Shown here piece by piece: positions 1 through 9,476 of a stretch of 64,000 bases of DNA. Origin of the DNA: Mycobacterium gallinarum. Its GTDB lineage: Bacteria; Actinomycetota; Actinomycetes; Mycobacteriales; Mycobacteriaceae. Every line of letters begins with the position of its first letter. The first letter of the stretch is position 1. A program made the position numbers and the translations under genes. The notes beneath the pieces are model-generated. The model was given only the letters and a program-made list of their open reading frames with translations. It was not told the origin of the DNA and did no database searches. The stretch is from contig NZ_AP022601.1 in assembly GCF_010726765.1 (NCBI RefSeq), forward strand, positions 4,278,001 to 4,342,000, given 5' to 3'.

Positions 1-174
1 ATCGGCATCGTCATCGGCTTCGAGACCGCGGTCAATCTCAACGGCAACGCGGTGTCGGTGATGCTGGACGAGCACGATCCCTGGCGTCAGCTGGTGGCCG
101 ACCCCGGCCTGGCCGAAGATTCAGTCGAAGAGACCCTGCGTTCGAACTGGGCAAGCCGGTTCGTCACGATCTGA
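1..174 (+). pseudogene. Cytochrome P450 fragment, cut at the window edge and truncated at its 3' side
   Basis: Frame 1 is open from the window edge to the stop at 172-174. It reads like the I-helix to K-helix region of a bacterial P450: GFETAVNLNG resembles the A/G-G-x-E/D-T oxygen-binding region, and VEETLR (about residues 42-47) is the ExxR motif. Homology stops right after ExxR at about nt 145, so the heme-cysteine loop is missing and the protein cannot be functional. The breakpoint coincides with the end of the SRPBCC remnant on the other strand, which suggests a deletion joined two decaying genes tail to tail. The upstream part lies outside the window. Confidence 0.65.
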
Positions 175-568
175 TCGCGCCTCAGCGGCTCGCGGTCAAC
201 GAGCATCGAAACCCCCGACCGGCCGGGACCGACGCACACCGTATAACTCAAGTCGGTTCCATGCGCGGCCTCATTCAAGGTGAAACACCCTGTCGCAGCT
301 GTCTTTTCAGGATCACCCGCCGCCCACGCGAAAACGCTCGGCGGCGTGCAATCGACATATGCGATCGCGTCGACCACGTACCGATCAGCGGATGGGAATT
401 CGTCCCGATGAAGCGCGCACCCCTCTTCGGGCGACCGCCCTCGATCCACTCGACCGCCTGCAACTCGTTACTGAACCGAGGCATCAAGCCGATATCGGAC
501 ACCAGCGATCAGACCCGCTGCGTCGACGCCGCGATGCGGACGTCGACGGTCACCGTCGGCCAGTCCAT
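87..568 (-). pseudogene. SRPBCC (START-like/polyketide cyclase) family gene with a nonsense codon and a frameshift
   Basis: Read from ATG 566-568 the frame gives MDWPTVTVDVRIAASTQRV and then a TGA (509-511) where this family has Trp (R-V-W). The same frame continues with SLVSDIGLMPRFSNELQAVE to RGARF and GTWSTRSH near nt 359. There it shifts to a second frame, YVDCTPPSVFAWAAGDPE to DREPLRRDQI and NRLAQF, ending near nt 150. The joined reading is a near full-length small SRPBCC protein (about 140 aa), a ligand-binding fold common in mycobacterial lipid and steroid gene clusters. One premature stop and one frameshift make it a recent pseudogene. It overlaps the P450 remnant tail to tail. Confidence 0.8.
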
Positions 569-1247
569 GGCCGCAACGTAGCGGTCGTCTGGACCGAGCA
601 TCTGCCCTCACTGCAATCCCCGGGCAGTGTCAGCGCGGCGTCGATGGCACCCTCGCTGTTCAATGTGCCCACTGCAGTCGCGGGTCGGTGCGAGATCTCG
701 CATCGTTGTCGAAATCCTGAAGATCGGCTTGGGCTCTCGGCCCCGCCAGCGAAGCTGCTTCGTCGGACACACCATGTCTCGAGATGAGAAACAGCCGTCT
801 GCTTTTTGCATCTTAACCGCTGGTCAGCGGACTAGCTTGAGAATCGAGGAGGTGTCGCTGGCGTAGCACACGTCGCAACATCTGCTCGGCCTATTGACGT
901 GGGTCCAGTCGCCTCGCCAGCCTGATGCCATGGCAGAGGCGCATCCCGAAGGTCGACGTTGCACTCGGTCGGTGCTGCACGCGCGATGTCATGGGTGAGA
1001 CCACCCACGTCGACGTGTGGACACCTTCCGGGTTCGCCGCGTCCGACCGGGTACGCCATGGCTGAGGATCGCTCGTCCCGGGCCGACGCGCCACTACGGT
1101 TCGGCATAGGCGTATCTCGGCTCCACCCCACGCTCCAGCGAAAAGCCATTCATCGACCACCACACGATTCGTGACCCGCCTCGTCGCGCAGTGGGAATGC
1201 AGCCGCGGCGGTCTTGATCAGCAAGAAAGGACACCGGTTAAGCAGCG
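569..1247. other. Region with no supported gene
   Basis: Several overlapping frames are open here, but none has a good ribosome site, mycobacterial codon bias and a recognisable family together. It may hold further unrecognisable remnants upstream of the P450 at 1248. Confidence 0.5.
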
Positions 1248-2546
1248 ATGACAGCAGATCACAACAACACTGGCGTGCTTGCGTCGATGCGGCCGTTCGG
1301 CACCGCCGTGCAGATGAACATCGGCGCCGCGATTCGCACCAGGCGGCGCGGAGTAAAGGGGTGGACGGGGGCGGTCAATACCGCCTACGACCCCCTTGAT
1401 CCGGCCACCGCCGCCGAACCCTTCGCCGCTTACCGTGCTCTGCACAGCGGTGGGCGCGTCCACTACAACCCGAATAGGGCAACGTGGATCGTCTCCCGCC
1501 TCGACGATGTACGAGCCGCCCTGCGAGACACCGACAGAATCAATAGCAGCCAAGGCGTCACCCGGGTGCGCATGGCCGCCGACTTGGTTGTGGTCACGGA
1601 CGGCGAGCAGCACAGTCGACTGCGCAAGCAAGTTCAGCCCGCATTCACCAAACGCGCTCTGGAGAGCTGGCAGGCGATCACCGGCCGCCTCGCGACTGAA
1701 CTTGTCGACAACGTTGTCGCCAATCCGGGCTGCGACGTGGTCGAGGAGCTTGCCATCCCTATGCCGCTGCGCGTGATCGCCGGCATTCTGGGCATCCCGG
1801 AGACCGATATCGCTGATTTCCGTCGATGGTCCGAGGGCGCAGTGCAACTCATCAATTTCACCCCCACTCCGAGCGGCGTGATCAGTGTCGCCAAGTCCGT
1901 GAACGCTGCTCTGGCGCTACGCCGCTATTTCCTCAAACAACTCGCGAGCGGCCACCTCAAGGGGTCGGGCACCGTGCTGGGACGCCTGCTCGAGCACAGT
2001 ACCGACGGCAACCTGACGGACGAACAATTGTTCTTCATCGCCGTACTGCTTCTCATCGCTGGGAATGAGACCACCACCAACCTCCTCGGTGGCATGTTCG
2101 AGGCTTTTGCCCGAAACCCCGAAGAGTACGACAAGATTCGGGCCAATCCGGATCTCATCCCGATGGCCATCGAAGAGCTCCTCCGTTTCACCAGCCCGAT
2201 CCAGAACCTGTACAGGTACACCTGCGCCGACTACGCGATTGGCGACGTCACCATCCCCAGCGGATCACGAGTCCTGTTGTCCTTCGGCGCTGCCAACCGT
2301 GACCCGCTGGTCTTCGACGATCCCGATGCCTTCATCGCCGACCGCAATCCACGCATGCACGTCGCCTTCGGGTACGGGGCCCACATGTGCCTCGGCGCAC
2401 CGCTGGCCCGCATGGAAGCCGAAGCCGTCCTGGGGGAGCTCGTCAGTCGTGTCGAGAGGATTTCCACAGAGGGGCCCGTAACGTGGTCGACCAACAGCTC
2501 GTTGCGAGGGCCGACCAAATTGCCTGTCCACCTTCAGAAATGCTGA
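1248..2546 (+). CDS. Cytochrome P450
   Basis: Heme-thiolate monooxygenase of 432 aa, a normal length for a soluble bacterial P450. Visible motifs are the I-helix AGNETTT (271-277) for oxygen activation, EELLR (309-313, ExxR) and the heme loop FGYGAHMCLG (374-383) with Cys381 as axial ligand; HSRLRK near 122 is the usual C-helix heme-propionate contact. ATG 1248 is chosen because the protein then has the normal short N-terminus before the proline-containing start of the fold. Electrons would come from a ferredoxin and its reductase; both types occur elsewhere in the window (36187, 27538) but not adjacent. It lies 100 nt upstream of an SDR and an esterase on the same strand, suggesting one catabolic cluster. 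The substrate cannot be inferred. Confidence 0.93.
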   Translation: MTADHNNTGVLASMRPFGTAVQMNIGAAIRTRRRGVKGWTGAVNTAYDPLDPATAAEPFAAYRALHSGGRVHYNPNRATWIVSRLDDVRAALRDTDRINSSQGVTRVRMAADLVVVTDGEQHSRLRKQVQPAFTKRALESWQAITGRLATELVDNVVANPGCDVVEELAIPMPLRVIAGILGIPETDIADFRRWSEGAVQLINFTPTPSGVISVAKSVNAALALRRYFLKQLASGHLKGSGTVLGRLLEHSTDGNLTDEQLFFIAVLLLIAGNETTTNLLGGMFEAFARNPEEYDKIRANPDLIPMAIEELLRFTSPIQNLYRYTCADYAIGDVTIPSGSRVLLSFGAANRDPLVFDDPDAFIADRNPRMHVAFGYGAHMCLGAPLARMEAEAVLGELVSRVERISTEGPVTWSTNSSLRGPTKLPVHLQKC

Positions 2547-2646
2547 TGGTGGGCTGCGCGGCGGGCCCCAACGCGGCGGCTCACGTGACGGCACAGGTAA
2601 GGAATTGCGAGACCGCCGACATCGCGATCGATTGGGACTTTGACGG

Positions 2647-3570
2647 ATGATGAACGAGCACAAGTGGAGCGAGAGCGACGTTCCGGATCAATCGGGTCGA
2701 GTTGCCGTCGTCACGGGATCCAATACGGGCCTCGGGTTGGACACCGCGCGGGTGCTTGCGGCACGCGGCGCGCAGGTGGTGTTGGCTGTGCGCAATGCGG
2801 ACAAAGGCAAAGCGGCCGCTGACCAGATTCGCCGGTCGGTGCCGGAGGTGCAGGTAGCGGTGCAGCAGCTCGATCTGGGGTCACTCGAGGCGGTTCGGGC
2901 CGCGTCGGCCGAACTGCGTGCCGCCCATCCGCGGATCGACCTACTCATCAACAACGCCGCGGTGGCGTTCCCGCCCAAGACGACGACACCTGACGGCTTC
3001 GAGTTGCAATTCGCCACCAACCACCTCGGCCACTTTGCGCTGACGGGACTCCTGCTGGAGAACATGCTCGGCGTTGACGGGGCGCGGGTGGTGGTGGTGG
3101 CAAGTTTGGACCACAAGCTCGGCGGCGCAATTCATTTCGATGATCTCCAGTGGGAGCGCCGGTACAGTGGTGCGCTCGCCTACGCCCAGTCCAAGCTGGC
3201 GAATTTGATGTTCTGCTATGAGTTGCATCGACGCTTGAGTAGATCGGGCGCGCCCCTGATAGCGGTTACCGCTCACCCCGGGTACACGAAGTCTGACCTC
3301 TTCAGGAACATGTGGAAACCGGTCCAGGCCATGATGAAGTTCTCCGACCGTTTCATCGGTCAGGATCCCGCGAAAGGTGCACTGCCACAGCTGTACGCCG
3401 CGACGATGCCTGACGTGCGCGGTGGTCAGTACTGGGGACCAGGCGGGTTCCTCGAGATGGCGGGTCGCCCCACACTGGTGCGGTCGAGCAAGAGGTCGTA
3501 CGACCAGCAGACGCAACAACGTTTGTGGACAGTGTCCGAGGAGTTGACCGGTGTCACGTATCCGATCTGA
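2647..3570 (+). CDS. Short-chain dehydrogenase/reductase (retinol-dehydrogenase-like)
   Basis: NAD(P)-dependent oxidoreductase of 307 aa. It shows the Rossmann motif TGSNTGLG (23-30), NNAA (102-105), catalytic Ser near 153 and the active-site YAQSK (Tyr179, Lys183). The length and the TGSNTGLG form fit the classical oxidoreductases of the WWOX/retinol dehydrogenase group, frequently annotated in mycobacteria. The start is one of two tandem ATGs (2647, 2650). Its 3' end overlaps the next gene by 20 nt, so the two are probably co-translated. With the P450 upstream and the esterase downstream it may oxidise or reduce a hydroxylated lipophilic substrate; this is inference. Confidence 0.92.
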   Translation: MMNEHKWSESDVPDQSGRVAVVTGSNTGLGLDTARVLAARGAQVVLAVRNADKGKAAADQIRRSVPEVQVAVQQLDLGSLEAVRAASAELRAAHPRIDLLINNAAVAFPPKTTTPDGFELQFATNHLGHFALTGLLLENMLGVDGARVVVVASLDHKLGGAIHFDDLQWERRYSGALAYAQSKLANLMFCYELHRRLSRSGAPLIAVTAHPGYTKSDLFRNMWKPVQAMMKFSDRFIGQDPAKGALPQLYAATMPDVRGGQYWGPGGFLEMAGRPTLVRSSKRSYDQQTQQRLWTVSEELTGVTYPI

Positions 3571-4450
3571 CCACTATCACCCTGACCTGAGGGGCATCGC
3601 GCGAGTGCTCCCCCGGTCGCCCTTCAACAAAGTAACGCTGCCGGCAATGCGTGCCCTGACCCGATTTGCGCCGGCAACCTCAGAGGGTGTGGAAGTCCTC
3701 GCGATCACGCACAGCGCCGGGGTCCGGCTCTATCGACCCGAACGCGAGTGCACGCACGGCGGCGCACTGCTGTGGATCCACGGCGGCGGATACGTCATCG
3801 GAACGGCAGCCCAAGACGATGCGCTGTGCCGACGGTTCGTCCGCCGCGTCGGCGTTCCGGTCGCGTCCGTCGACTACCGACTCGCTCCGAAAGATCCTTA
3901 TCCGGCCGCACTGGAGGATTGTTATTCGGCGCTGACCTGGTTGGCTCGCCAGCCCGGGGTGGTTCACGACCGGATAGCGATCGGCGGCGCCAGCGCGGGT
4001 GGAGGTTTGGCAGCGGCGCTTGCGCTGCTGGCCCGCGATCGCGGCGAGGTGACACCGTTGTTCCAGTTGTTGGTCTATCCGATGGTCGACGATCGACCGT
4101 CCAGTCGCCCAGGTCTGGAGAGCCCGCACTATCGGCTATGGAGCGAAAAGAGCGATCGGCTGGGCTGGCAGGCGTACCTGAAAGGGGCCGATCGCCATTC
4201 GGCGGTCCCGGCACGACACGACGACCACTCCAATCTCGCGCCTGCATGGGTGGGCGTGGGAACGGTGGATCCGCTATATGGCCAGGACGTCGAGTACGCG
4301 CATCGGCTGCGTGCCGCAGGCGTGCCGTGTCAGCTCGACGTCGTCGACGGAGCGTTCCACGGATTCGACATCACCTCCTCCAAAACTCCAGTGGCGCAGA
4401 GCTTTTTCGATCGGCAGTGCGAAGCACTGCTGGCAGCGTTTGCAAGCTGA
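3551..4450 (+). CDS. Alpha/beta hydrolase, hormone-sensitive-lipase (HSL) family esterase
   Basis: Esterase/lipase of 299 aa with the HSL oxyanion-hole motif HGGG (77-80), nucleophile elbow GGASAGG (Ser148) and the expected acid and base at about Asp240 and His270. There is no signal peptide, so it is probably cytoplasmic. The GTG start lies inside the SDR gene (20-nt overlap), which supports coupling. It belongs with the P450 and SDR cluster. Downstream, the strand runs into the remains of a BCCT transporter. Confidence 0.92.
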   Translation: MSRIRSDHYHPDLRGIARVLPRSPFNKVTLPAMRALTRFAPATSEGVEVLAITHSAGVRLYRPERECTHGGALLWIHGGGYVIGTAAQDDALCRRFVRRVGVPVASVDYRLAPKDPYPAALEDCYSALTWLARQPGVVHDRIAIGGASAGGGLAAALALLARDRGEVTPLFQLLVYPMVDDRPSSRPGLESPHYRLWSEKSDRLGWQAYLKGADRHSAVPARHDDHSNLAPAWVGVGTVDPLYGQDVEYAHRLRAAGVPCQLDVVDGAFHGFDITSSKTPVAQSFFDRQCEALLAAFAS

Positions 4451-4470
4451 TTCGGGCGGGAGCCGGGGCC

Positions 4471-4913
4471 GGCATCTGGCGATCAACGTGGACTGGAGCG
4501 CGGCGATCGGTTACGGCATGTACCGCAGGGGCCAGTCCAGCCGATTATCCGCGGCGTTCACCTCCCTGTTCGGGTTGGCCGCGTCGCTGGGTTTGGGCGC
4601 CCTGCAAATCGGTGACGGAAATGGACTTCAACGGATGGGTCTGCGCGGTAGCCACCCCGGTACTGGTGATGATCATCGCCGTGTTGACCCTGGCCTTCAT
4701 GTTGTCGGCGGTCTCCGGGATCGCACGCGGGATCCAGTGGCTGTCGAACATCAACATGGTGCTGGCACTTGTGCTTGCGGTGTTCGTGTTGGTCAACGGC
4801 CTAAACCTGTTGATCCTCAACCTATTCCCAGTGTGCTTGGTGACTACGTCCGCGACTGCGTCGACATGCGCGCACAGGATGACGCCAACGGCGATGCCGA
4901 GTTCGCCGCGTAG
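4471..4913 (+). pseudogene. BCCT family (betaine/choline/carnitine) transporter remnant
   Basis: Pieces of one transporter occur in successive frames. The first has [16 protein letters not shown] and LGLGALQIG; the next has the membrane stretch [20 protein letters not shown]; then LILNLFP shifts back into [10 protein letters not shown]. The '[13 protein letters not shown]' signature and the GLGALQI segment are typical of BCCT osmolyte/Na+ symporters. Only about 150 of roughly 500 residues remain, with at least two frameshifts and both ends lost, so the gene is dead. It probably once supported osmoprotectant uptake. Confidence 0.78.
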
Positions 4914-4972
4914 CTGTCCGTACATCGACGGATCAGACGTTGGCAAGCTTCTACGAGAGAAGTACCGAGCGG

Positions 4973-5896
4973 TCACCCCGCAGAGTCCCCATCTGACCTA
5001 GAACCCCGCCCAGATGCGCGCGGCGGCCGCGGCAGGAACCGCGGTATCCGGTTGACCACCTGGGCGTAATCCGGTCGTCGCTGCAAGCTGCGCTCCTCCA
5101 TCATGGGGATGCTTGCGCCGAGAAACATGGCGAGCATGGCGATCGCGCCGATGCCGAGCCACCACCAGTGCGCGGGAGCGGCGGCGATGCCGAACAGGGC
5201 AAGCGACAGCCAGAAGGTGAACTCCCCGAAGTAGTTTGGATGTCGCGACCAGCTCCACAATCCTCGGTCCATCACCTCGCCCGGCCGGGCAGCCGCGACA
5301 AAGCGGTGCATCTGCAGGTCGGCGACAAATTCGATCGCGACGGCCGCGATGCCCACCACGAAGGCCGTCCACGCCAGCCACCGCAAGCCGGGTCCCGGTT
5401 GGGTCACCGCGATGTAGACCGGGATCATGCCCAGGAAAACCTGGGCCGTGGGGATGAGATGGATGGCGAACAGGTCGACGAAAAACTCCCAGCGGCCTGC
5501 GCTCGCCTTGAACTTGGGGTAGCGCCAATCTTCATGGTGCAAACCGGGAAAGGCGTAGATCCAATTCCCGGTGAGCCGAATCGCCCACAGCACAATGACG
5601 ATTGCGATCAGCACCGTCCGCAGGGGGTCGGGGTTGGGGGCGACGAGCCACCAGTAGAGCAGCAACAGCGGCGGTATCACGCTCCAGTAGGCGTCGTAGA
5701 AGCTGGAGTTTCGGAAGGCCCGGCTGAACACGAAGATCACGACGGTTCCGAGCACGTCGGCAATCAGAGCGTCCAACCAGGCCGCGCCGGCGGCAGGTCC
5801 GGCGATCAACCATGCCGCGCCGACTGCGACCGCGGTCAGGTAGGCGATGGCGACGATGCTCAGCGACCGCGCTTTGGACGAGCGTCCGGTGCTCAT
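4973..5896 (-). CDS. DUF1295 membrane protein (steroid 5-alpha-reductase-like)
   Basis: Polytopic membrane protein (about 307 aa from ATG 5896; a TTG at 5911 is the alternative) with eight or so hydrophobic segments. The signature [14 protein letters not shown] (about 212-225) is the conserved C-terminal motif shared by DUF1295, isoprenylcysteine methyltransferase and sterol reductase families. The family is predicted to reduce double bonds in lipophilic substrates or to act as membrane methyltransferases; the substrate is unknown. It converges with the BCCT remnant. Confidence 0.85.
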   Translation of the reverse strand: MSTGRSSKARSLSIVAIAYLTAVAVGAAWLIAGPAAGAAWLDALIADVLGTVVIFVFSRAFRNSSFYDAYWSVIPPLLLLYWWLVAPNPDPLRTVLIAIVIVLWAIRLTGNWIYAFPGLHHEDWRYPKFKASAGRWEFFVDLFAIHLIPTAQVFLGMIPVYIAVTQPGPGLRWLAWTAFVVGIAAVAIEFVADLQMHRFVAAARPGEVMDRGLWSWSRHPNYFGEFTFWLSLALFGIAAAPAHWWWLGIGAIAMLAMFLGASIPMMEERSLQRRPDYAQVVNRIPRFLPRPPRASGRGSRSDGDSAG

Positions 5897-5911
5897 TGAA
5901 CGCTCAAGCAA

Positions 5912-6687
5912 TCCTGTGCGGCGCAGATCAGGGCCTCGATGATGGCTCGCCGCTTCGCCTCTTGTACGGTCGACACCGCAGCGAGCTTAGTCGTGGACGA
6001 GGCCGGGAACGCGCGTATGTGATCCGGCGGCCGCCGTCAGACTTGCAACGCGTCTAGACCGGTGCTGCCGTGCGGGTCGACACAATGGACAACTCCCGCA
6101 GACGCCTTCTGGTACGCGAGACCGCGGACGGCAGCATCCCCTGCATAAGCGTGTAGTTATCTTGAGCGCTGCGGTTCCCTCCCAGGTGCCGCTGCAGGCG
6201 CGCCATTAATCCCGAATTCGCAATGCCTTACGCCCAGAGATCCCAGTATCGTTACGGCCGATGCCAGGTCGCTTCCCACCGGACGGTCCGCCGCTGGCCT
6301 AGCCTCTGTAGAGGTGCAACGAAGATTGACGGGACACGCCTGACTACTTTGACAAGACTTCGGCGTGTCGCGGAAGCTTGTTAATCTATCTTGCATACCC
6401 GCAGGTCAAGGTGCCAGCTGTTGGTTTGGAAGCGCTGGAGCGCTGCCGCTACGTGACGCCCCCGTTGACGATGATGGGCTGCTGGCCGTCGCCAATGATC
6501 TACGCAGGAGCCTAGTTGCCGTCAGGCAGCTTTATCGCCTTGCGGCCGTTACTGAGGATGTGATCGCTGAGCGGCGGCGGGAAGCCGCGGCGACACCGCG
6601 CGCGCCGCGTACCCGATCACCACGCCGGGCCCACCGCTGGCAGCGATTGCGAGTTGGTCGACGGCCCGAATGGTCGAAGGGATGAGA
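5912..6687. other. Region with no supported gene
   Basis: Only short frames without family resemblance or a ribosome site are visible. The sequence looks like decayed or regulatory DNA. Confidence 0.45.
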
Positions 6688-6936
6688 TCAGCGCCGGTCA
6701 GCCGGGGTGGCTGCTATGGGCCACACCTCGGAGATCGAGCTGTGCAGCCGCTGCTGAGCGAGCTGGTGCAGCATCTGGGGTAAGGCGCCGGATGGCACCT
6801 GCCCGTCGAGGTCGGCGACTGCTTTCAGCACGGTGCCGGCCACCTGCCGCTTTGGCAGGATCCCGTCGAATTCTTCCATCAACTGTTGGGCAACACTGTC
6901 CACCGACTCCAAGCCGTTCAAATATGTGGTCATCAT
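6688..6936 (-). CDS. Small three-helix-bundle dimerisation-domain protein
   Basis: A protein of 82 aa that is mostly amphipathic helix (VDSVAQQLMEEF, QVAGTVLKAVADLDG, LPQMLHQLAQQRL). It resembles the short mycobacterial 'three-helix bundle dimerisation domain' proteins found near stress genes. An AGGAGGGA ribosome site lies just upstream of tandem ATGs at 6931-6936. Function unknown; it is probably a homodimeric accessory factor. Confidence 0.6.
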   Translation of the reverse strand: MMTTYLNGLESVDSVAQQLMEEFDGILPKRQVAGTVLKAVADLDGQVPSGALPQMLHQLAQQRLHSSISEVWPIAATPADRR

Positions 6937-7166
6937 TCCCTCCTATTCGAGTCGGATGTTCTTCCTCCATCTTGACCGCAGAACCGCGAACCGACCTGAC
7001 GGTTATTGGTCGACGCGATGGCGTCCTGGTGGCCATCGTCGTCTCGGGCTGAGGGTGCGCCCACGACGGCCCCCAGCCGATCGAACAACCACCCGGCAGC
7101 CTATTTCGACCTCGACGACACATCCGGGCGCTGAAGTCGGCAGAGTCCGGTGGGCTTGATTCGTTG
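6937..7166. other. Intergenic, nothing seen
   Basis: Spacer between the small helical protein and the nitroreductase; no motif stands out apart from the upstream ribosome site of the small gene. Confidence 0.4.
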
Positions 7167-7682
7167 TCATTTCCGTGTCGCCGGTTCGAGGCGCAACTCG
7201 ACTAACGGCAGGTCGGTGTTGGTGTCACTGATTGTGCTGCCGAGGGTTGTCTCGATCACGGACTTGAACCGTGCCCACGCGCGCGGATGTCGACGGATGT
7301 AGGCGGCGAGCGCGAGGTCTGCTTCCTGCTGCTCGAGGACCCGTGCAGTGGCAGGGACCGGCGCGTGGCTGCGAATGTAGACCCGCACCCGCGGGTTGGC
7401 CTTGAGGTTGCGGAACCATTGCGCTTTCTCGCCGAAGCCGGAAGGGACGACGAAGGTGTCGGGCGTGGGATGGTCGAAGGCTTCCAGGACGACATAGCGG
7501 GCTGCACCGGATTTGCGCCCGATGTGTTCGAGCATCAGTACCCGTGAGCCCAGCAGTGCCCCAGCGCGGGCCTTGTATATCCAGATCGGTGCGCGCACGA
7601 GCCGGCGGGATTGCAGTAGGCGCGCGCCTGCGTTGGCGATCGTGTTGGCCACACTAATCGACGACGGACGTGTTGTGAACAT
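7167..7682 (-). CDS. Deazaflavin (F420)-dependent nitroreductase family protein
   Basis: A protein of 171 aa of the Ddn/FDOR-A split-barrel family, in which GRKSG-R near residue 55 and the 'WFRNLKANP' segment (about 92-100) form the F420-binding barrel. Members reduce quinones or other low-potential substrates with F420H2, mainly at the membrane. ATG 7682 is chosen because a GGAGG site lies 7 nt upstream; longer in-frame starts lack one. It stands alone, beside stress genes. Confidence 0.85.
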   Translation of the reverse strand: MFTTRPSSISVANTIANAGARLLQSRRLVRAPIWIYKARAGALLGSRVLMLEHIGRKSGAARYVVLEAFDHPTPDTFVVPSGFGEKAQWFRNLKANPRVRVYIRSHAPVPATARVLEQQEADLALAAYIRRHPRAWARFKSVIETTLGSTISDTNTDLPLVELRLEPATRK

Positions 7683-7902
7683 GATGTGCCTCCATTTCAT
7701 TTGGGCTCGGCATGTCATGGCTCCCTGGTAGTTCCGCTGCGATCTGTCTGTCGGTGCCGAATCGCCTAGCTATCCGTTGAAGAGGTGGGCTTGGCCAGCT
7801 CGACACCACCGTGAGTGCCTGCACTGCTAGATCCTCCTAACGTTCGTTGCCGTTATGGTGCGTCGAGCGCCGAAAGTTTTTATCTCGGTGAGTCATTCGC
7901 GT

Positions 7903-8958
7903 TCAGGTGGGTCGGGATCCGATCGTGACGTCTACATGTTGGCGCTGATCACCGCGAACGAACACCAGCTCGACCTGTTGCCCGGGTCGTGTCTGGCGCA
8001 GCGCGCTCAACAGGTCCTCGACACTGCCGACCGACTGACCCGCTATCTCCACGATCACATCGCCCGACTTGATACCTGCGCGGGCGGCCGGTGCGCCCTC
8101 GTCGACCAAGAGTGCGACCGCGCCGCGGTCGACCTGGACGTCGAGTCGCCGTCGTATCGGGTCGGTCAGCCGGCCGGCGGATACGCCCAAGTAGGGATGC
8201 GTGGCCGTGCCGTCGGCCGATAGTTGCTCGGCCACGTCCAGCACGGTGGCCGAGGGTATCGCGAATCCGATGGATACCGCTCCGGCCGCGGGCGGAATGT
8301 AGGCCTCGTTGATGCCCACTACCCGCCCTTGGGTGTCCAGCAGTGCGCCGCCGGAGTTGCCCGGTGAGATCGATGCGTCGGTTTGAATGAGGTCAACCAG
8401 TGAATAAGTCTGCGCGGCCGAGCCCGGGACATCGCGGTGCAGCCCGGAAATGATGCCGGCGCTCACCGAATTCTGAAACCCTAACGGGCTGCCGATGGCC
8501 AGGACCCGCTCGCCCGGGCGCGGGAGGTCCTTGCGGAACTGCGCTACCGGTAGATCACCACGTTCGGTGCGCACCACCGCGACATCGGTGACCTCGTCGG
8601 CGCCGAGCACCTCCCCGGGCGATCGTGTGCCGTCGGCCAAGACGATCGACACGTTGCGTTGTTGACCGACCACATGGGCGTTGGTGACGACAACGTCGGG
8701 CTGCAACACCACACCACTGCCTTGACCACCGTCGGTTAGCACGGTAACCACGCTGGGGCTGACCCGTTCGACCACCTCGACAAAGCCGGTCGTCGCCCCC
8801 GACGACTCCTCGGCCAGCGGAGTCGTGGTGGCGGTTGGGCTCCCGCTTGACGGATTGCTGACCTGTTCCGGCGGGTTGAAGCACCCTGCCGACACGAGCG
8901 TGACCGCAACCGCCAGCGCCGGGATTCCGGCGCGCCTGGTGCGCGTTTCGGCCGTCAT
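7903..8958 (-). CDS. HtrA/DegP-like S1C serine protease with PDZ domain, lipoprotein
   Basis: A protein of 351 aa. The N-terminus is a lipoprotein signal (LVSAGC, Cys26), so the enzyme should be anchored on the outer face of the cytoplasmic membrane. The trypsin-like domain has the triad His95 (TNAHVV), Asp125 (VTDVAVV) and Ser202 (PGNSGGA). A PDZ domain follows at about 255-350 (LGVSAG, GIKSGDVIV). Such proteases degrade or refold damaged cell-envelope proteins. The start codon overlaps the stop of the upstream stress-protein gene by 4 nt (ATGA), so the two are translationally coupled. HtrA proteins usually have an N-terminal transmembrane anchor; here the anchor is a lipid. Confidence 0.93.
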   Translation of the reverse strand: MTAETRTRRAGIPALAVAVTLVSAGCFNPPEQVSNPSSGSPTATTTPLAEESSGATTGFVEVVERVSPSVVTVLTDGGQGSGVVLQPDVVVTNAHVVGQQRNVSIVLADGTRSPGEVLGADEVTDVAVVRTERGDLPVAQFRKDLPRPGERVLAIGSPLGFQNSVSAGIISGLHRDVPGSAAQTYSLVDLIQTDASISPGNSGGALLDTQGRVVGINEAYIPPAAGAVSIGFAIPSATVLDVAEQLSADGTATHPYLGVSAGRLTDPIRRRLDVQVDRGAVALLVDEGAPAARAGIKSGDVIVEIAGQSVGSVEDLLSALRQTRPGQQVELVFVRGDQRQHVDVTIGSRPT

Positions 8959-9476
8959 CCGGCTTCTCGCTGAAAAGGCGCAGTGTCGTGCGCGCCGAGC
9001 AACTGTCGGGCACGCTCGACCACGGCAGCATCCGCGACGACGTCATAGTGCCGGGGCCGCAGCGCGCTGGAGGCTTGGAAGTCGCGTCGGCCACCCCGCA
9101 ACGCATGACACACGAGACTCGCGACGGCTCCGGCCGCGGCGCCGAGCACGACTCCGTAAAGGGCCAGCACGAGCCCGGTGATGATCGGGTGGAGCAGGTC
9201 GAACAGACCTAAGATCCAGCCGATCAAGGCGCCCGCCAGGGCTCCGCCGGCCGCGCCTTGCGCGGCGGCGACGCCGCGGTTTAGCCGACCTTTGACCTCC
9301 TCAACGAATTGCAGCTCCGATCCGATAATGGCGATGCGTTCAATGTCGAACGGCTGACTGGCGAGTTGGTCGACTGCGTTTTCGGCATCGCGGTATCGGG
9401 TGAAACTTTTGACAACCTGCCGTGGGTGCTCCTGCGGTGCCACCGTCGAACCTGCTTGTGTTGGTTGTTCAACCAT
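8955..9476 (-). CDS. General stress protein (GsiB/17M-like N-terminus, glycine-zipper membrane part)
   Basis: A protein of 173 aa. The N-terminal part (VVKSFTRYRDAENAVDQLAS, IIGSELQFVEEVKGRL) is the small alpha/beta domain of mycobacterial 'general stress proteins'. A Gly/Ala-rich hydrophobic hairpin follows (GAAGGALAGALIGWILG; LVLALYGVVLGAAAGAV), then a soluble tail with HYDVVAD. ATG 9476 follows a GGAGA site at proper distance. It is coupled to the HtrA-like protease gene. Probably a membrane-associated stress factor; the molecular role is unknown. Confidence 0.82.
   Translation of the reverse strand: MVEQPTQAGSTVAPQEHPRQVVKSFTRYRDAENAVDQLASQPFDIERIAIIGSELQFVEEVKGRLNRGVAAAQGAAGGALAGALIGWILGLFDLLHPIITGLVLALYGVVLGAAAGAVASLVCHALRGGRRDFQASSALRPRHYDVVADAAVVERARQLLGAHDTAPFQREAG

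Noticed and set aside
2631..2643. GGGACTTTGACGG before the SDR gene, considered as a DosR box
   Set aside because: Only the left half fits the GGGACT-N-AGTCCC type symmetry; the right half does not match.
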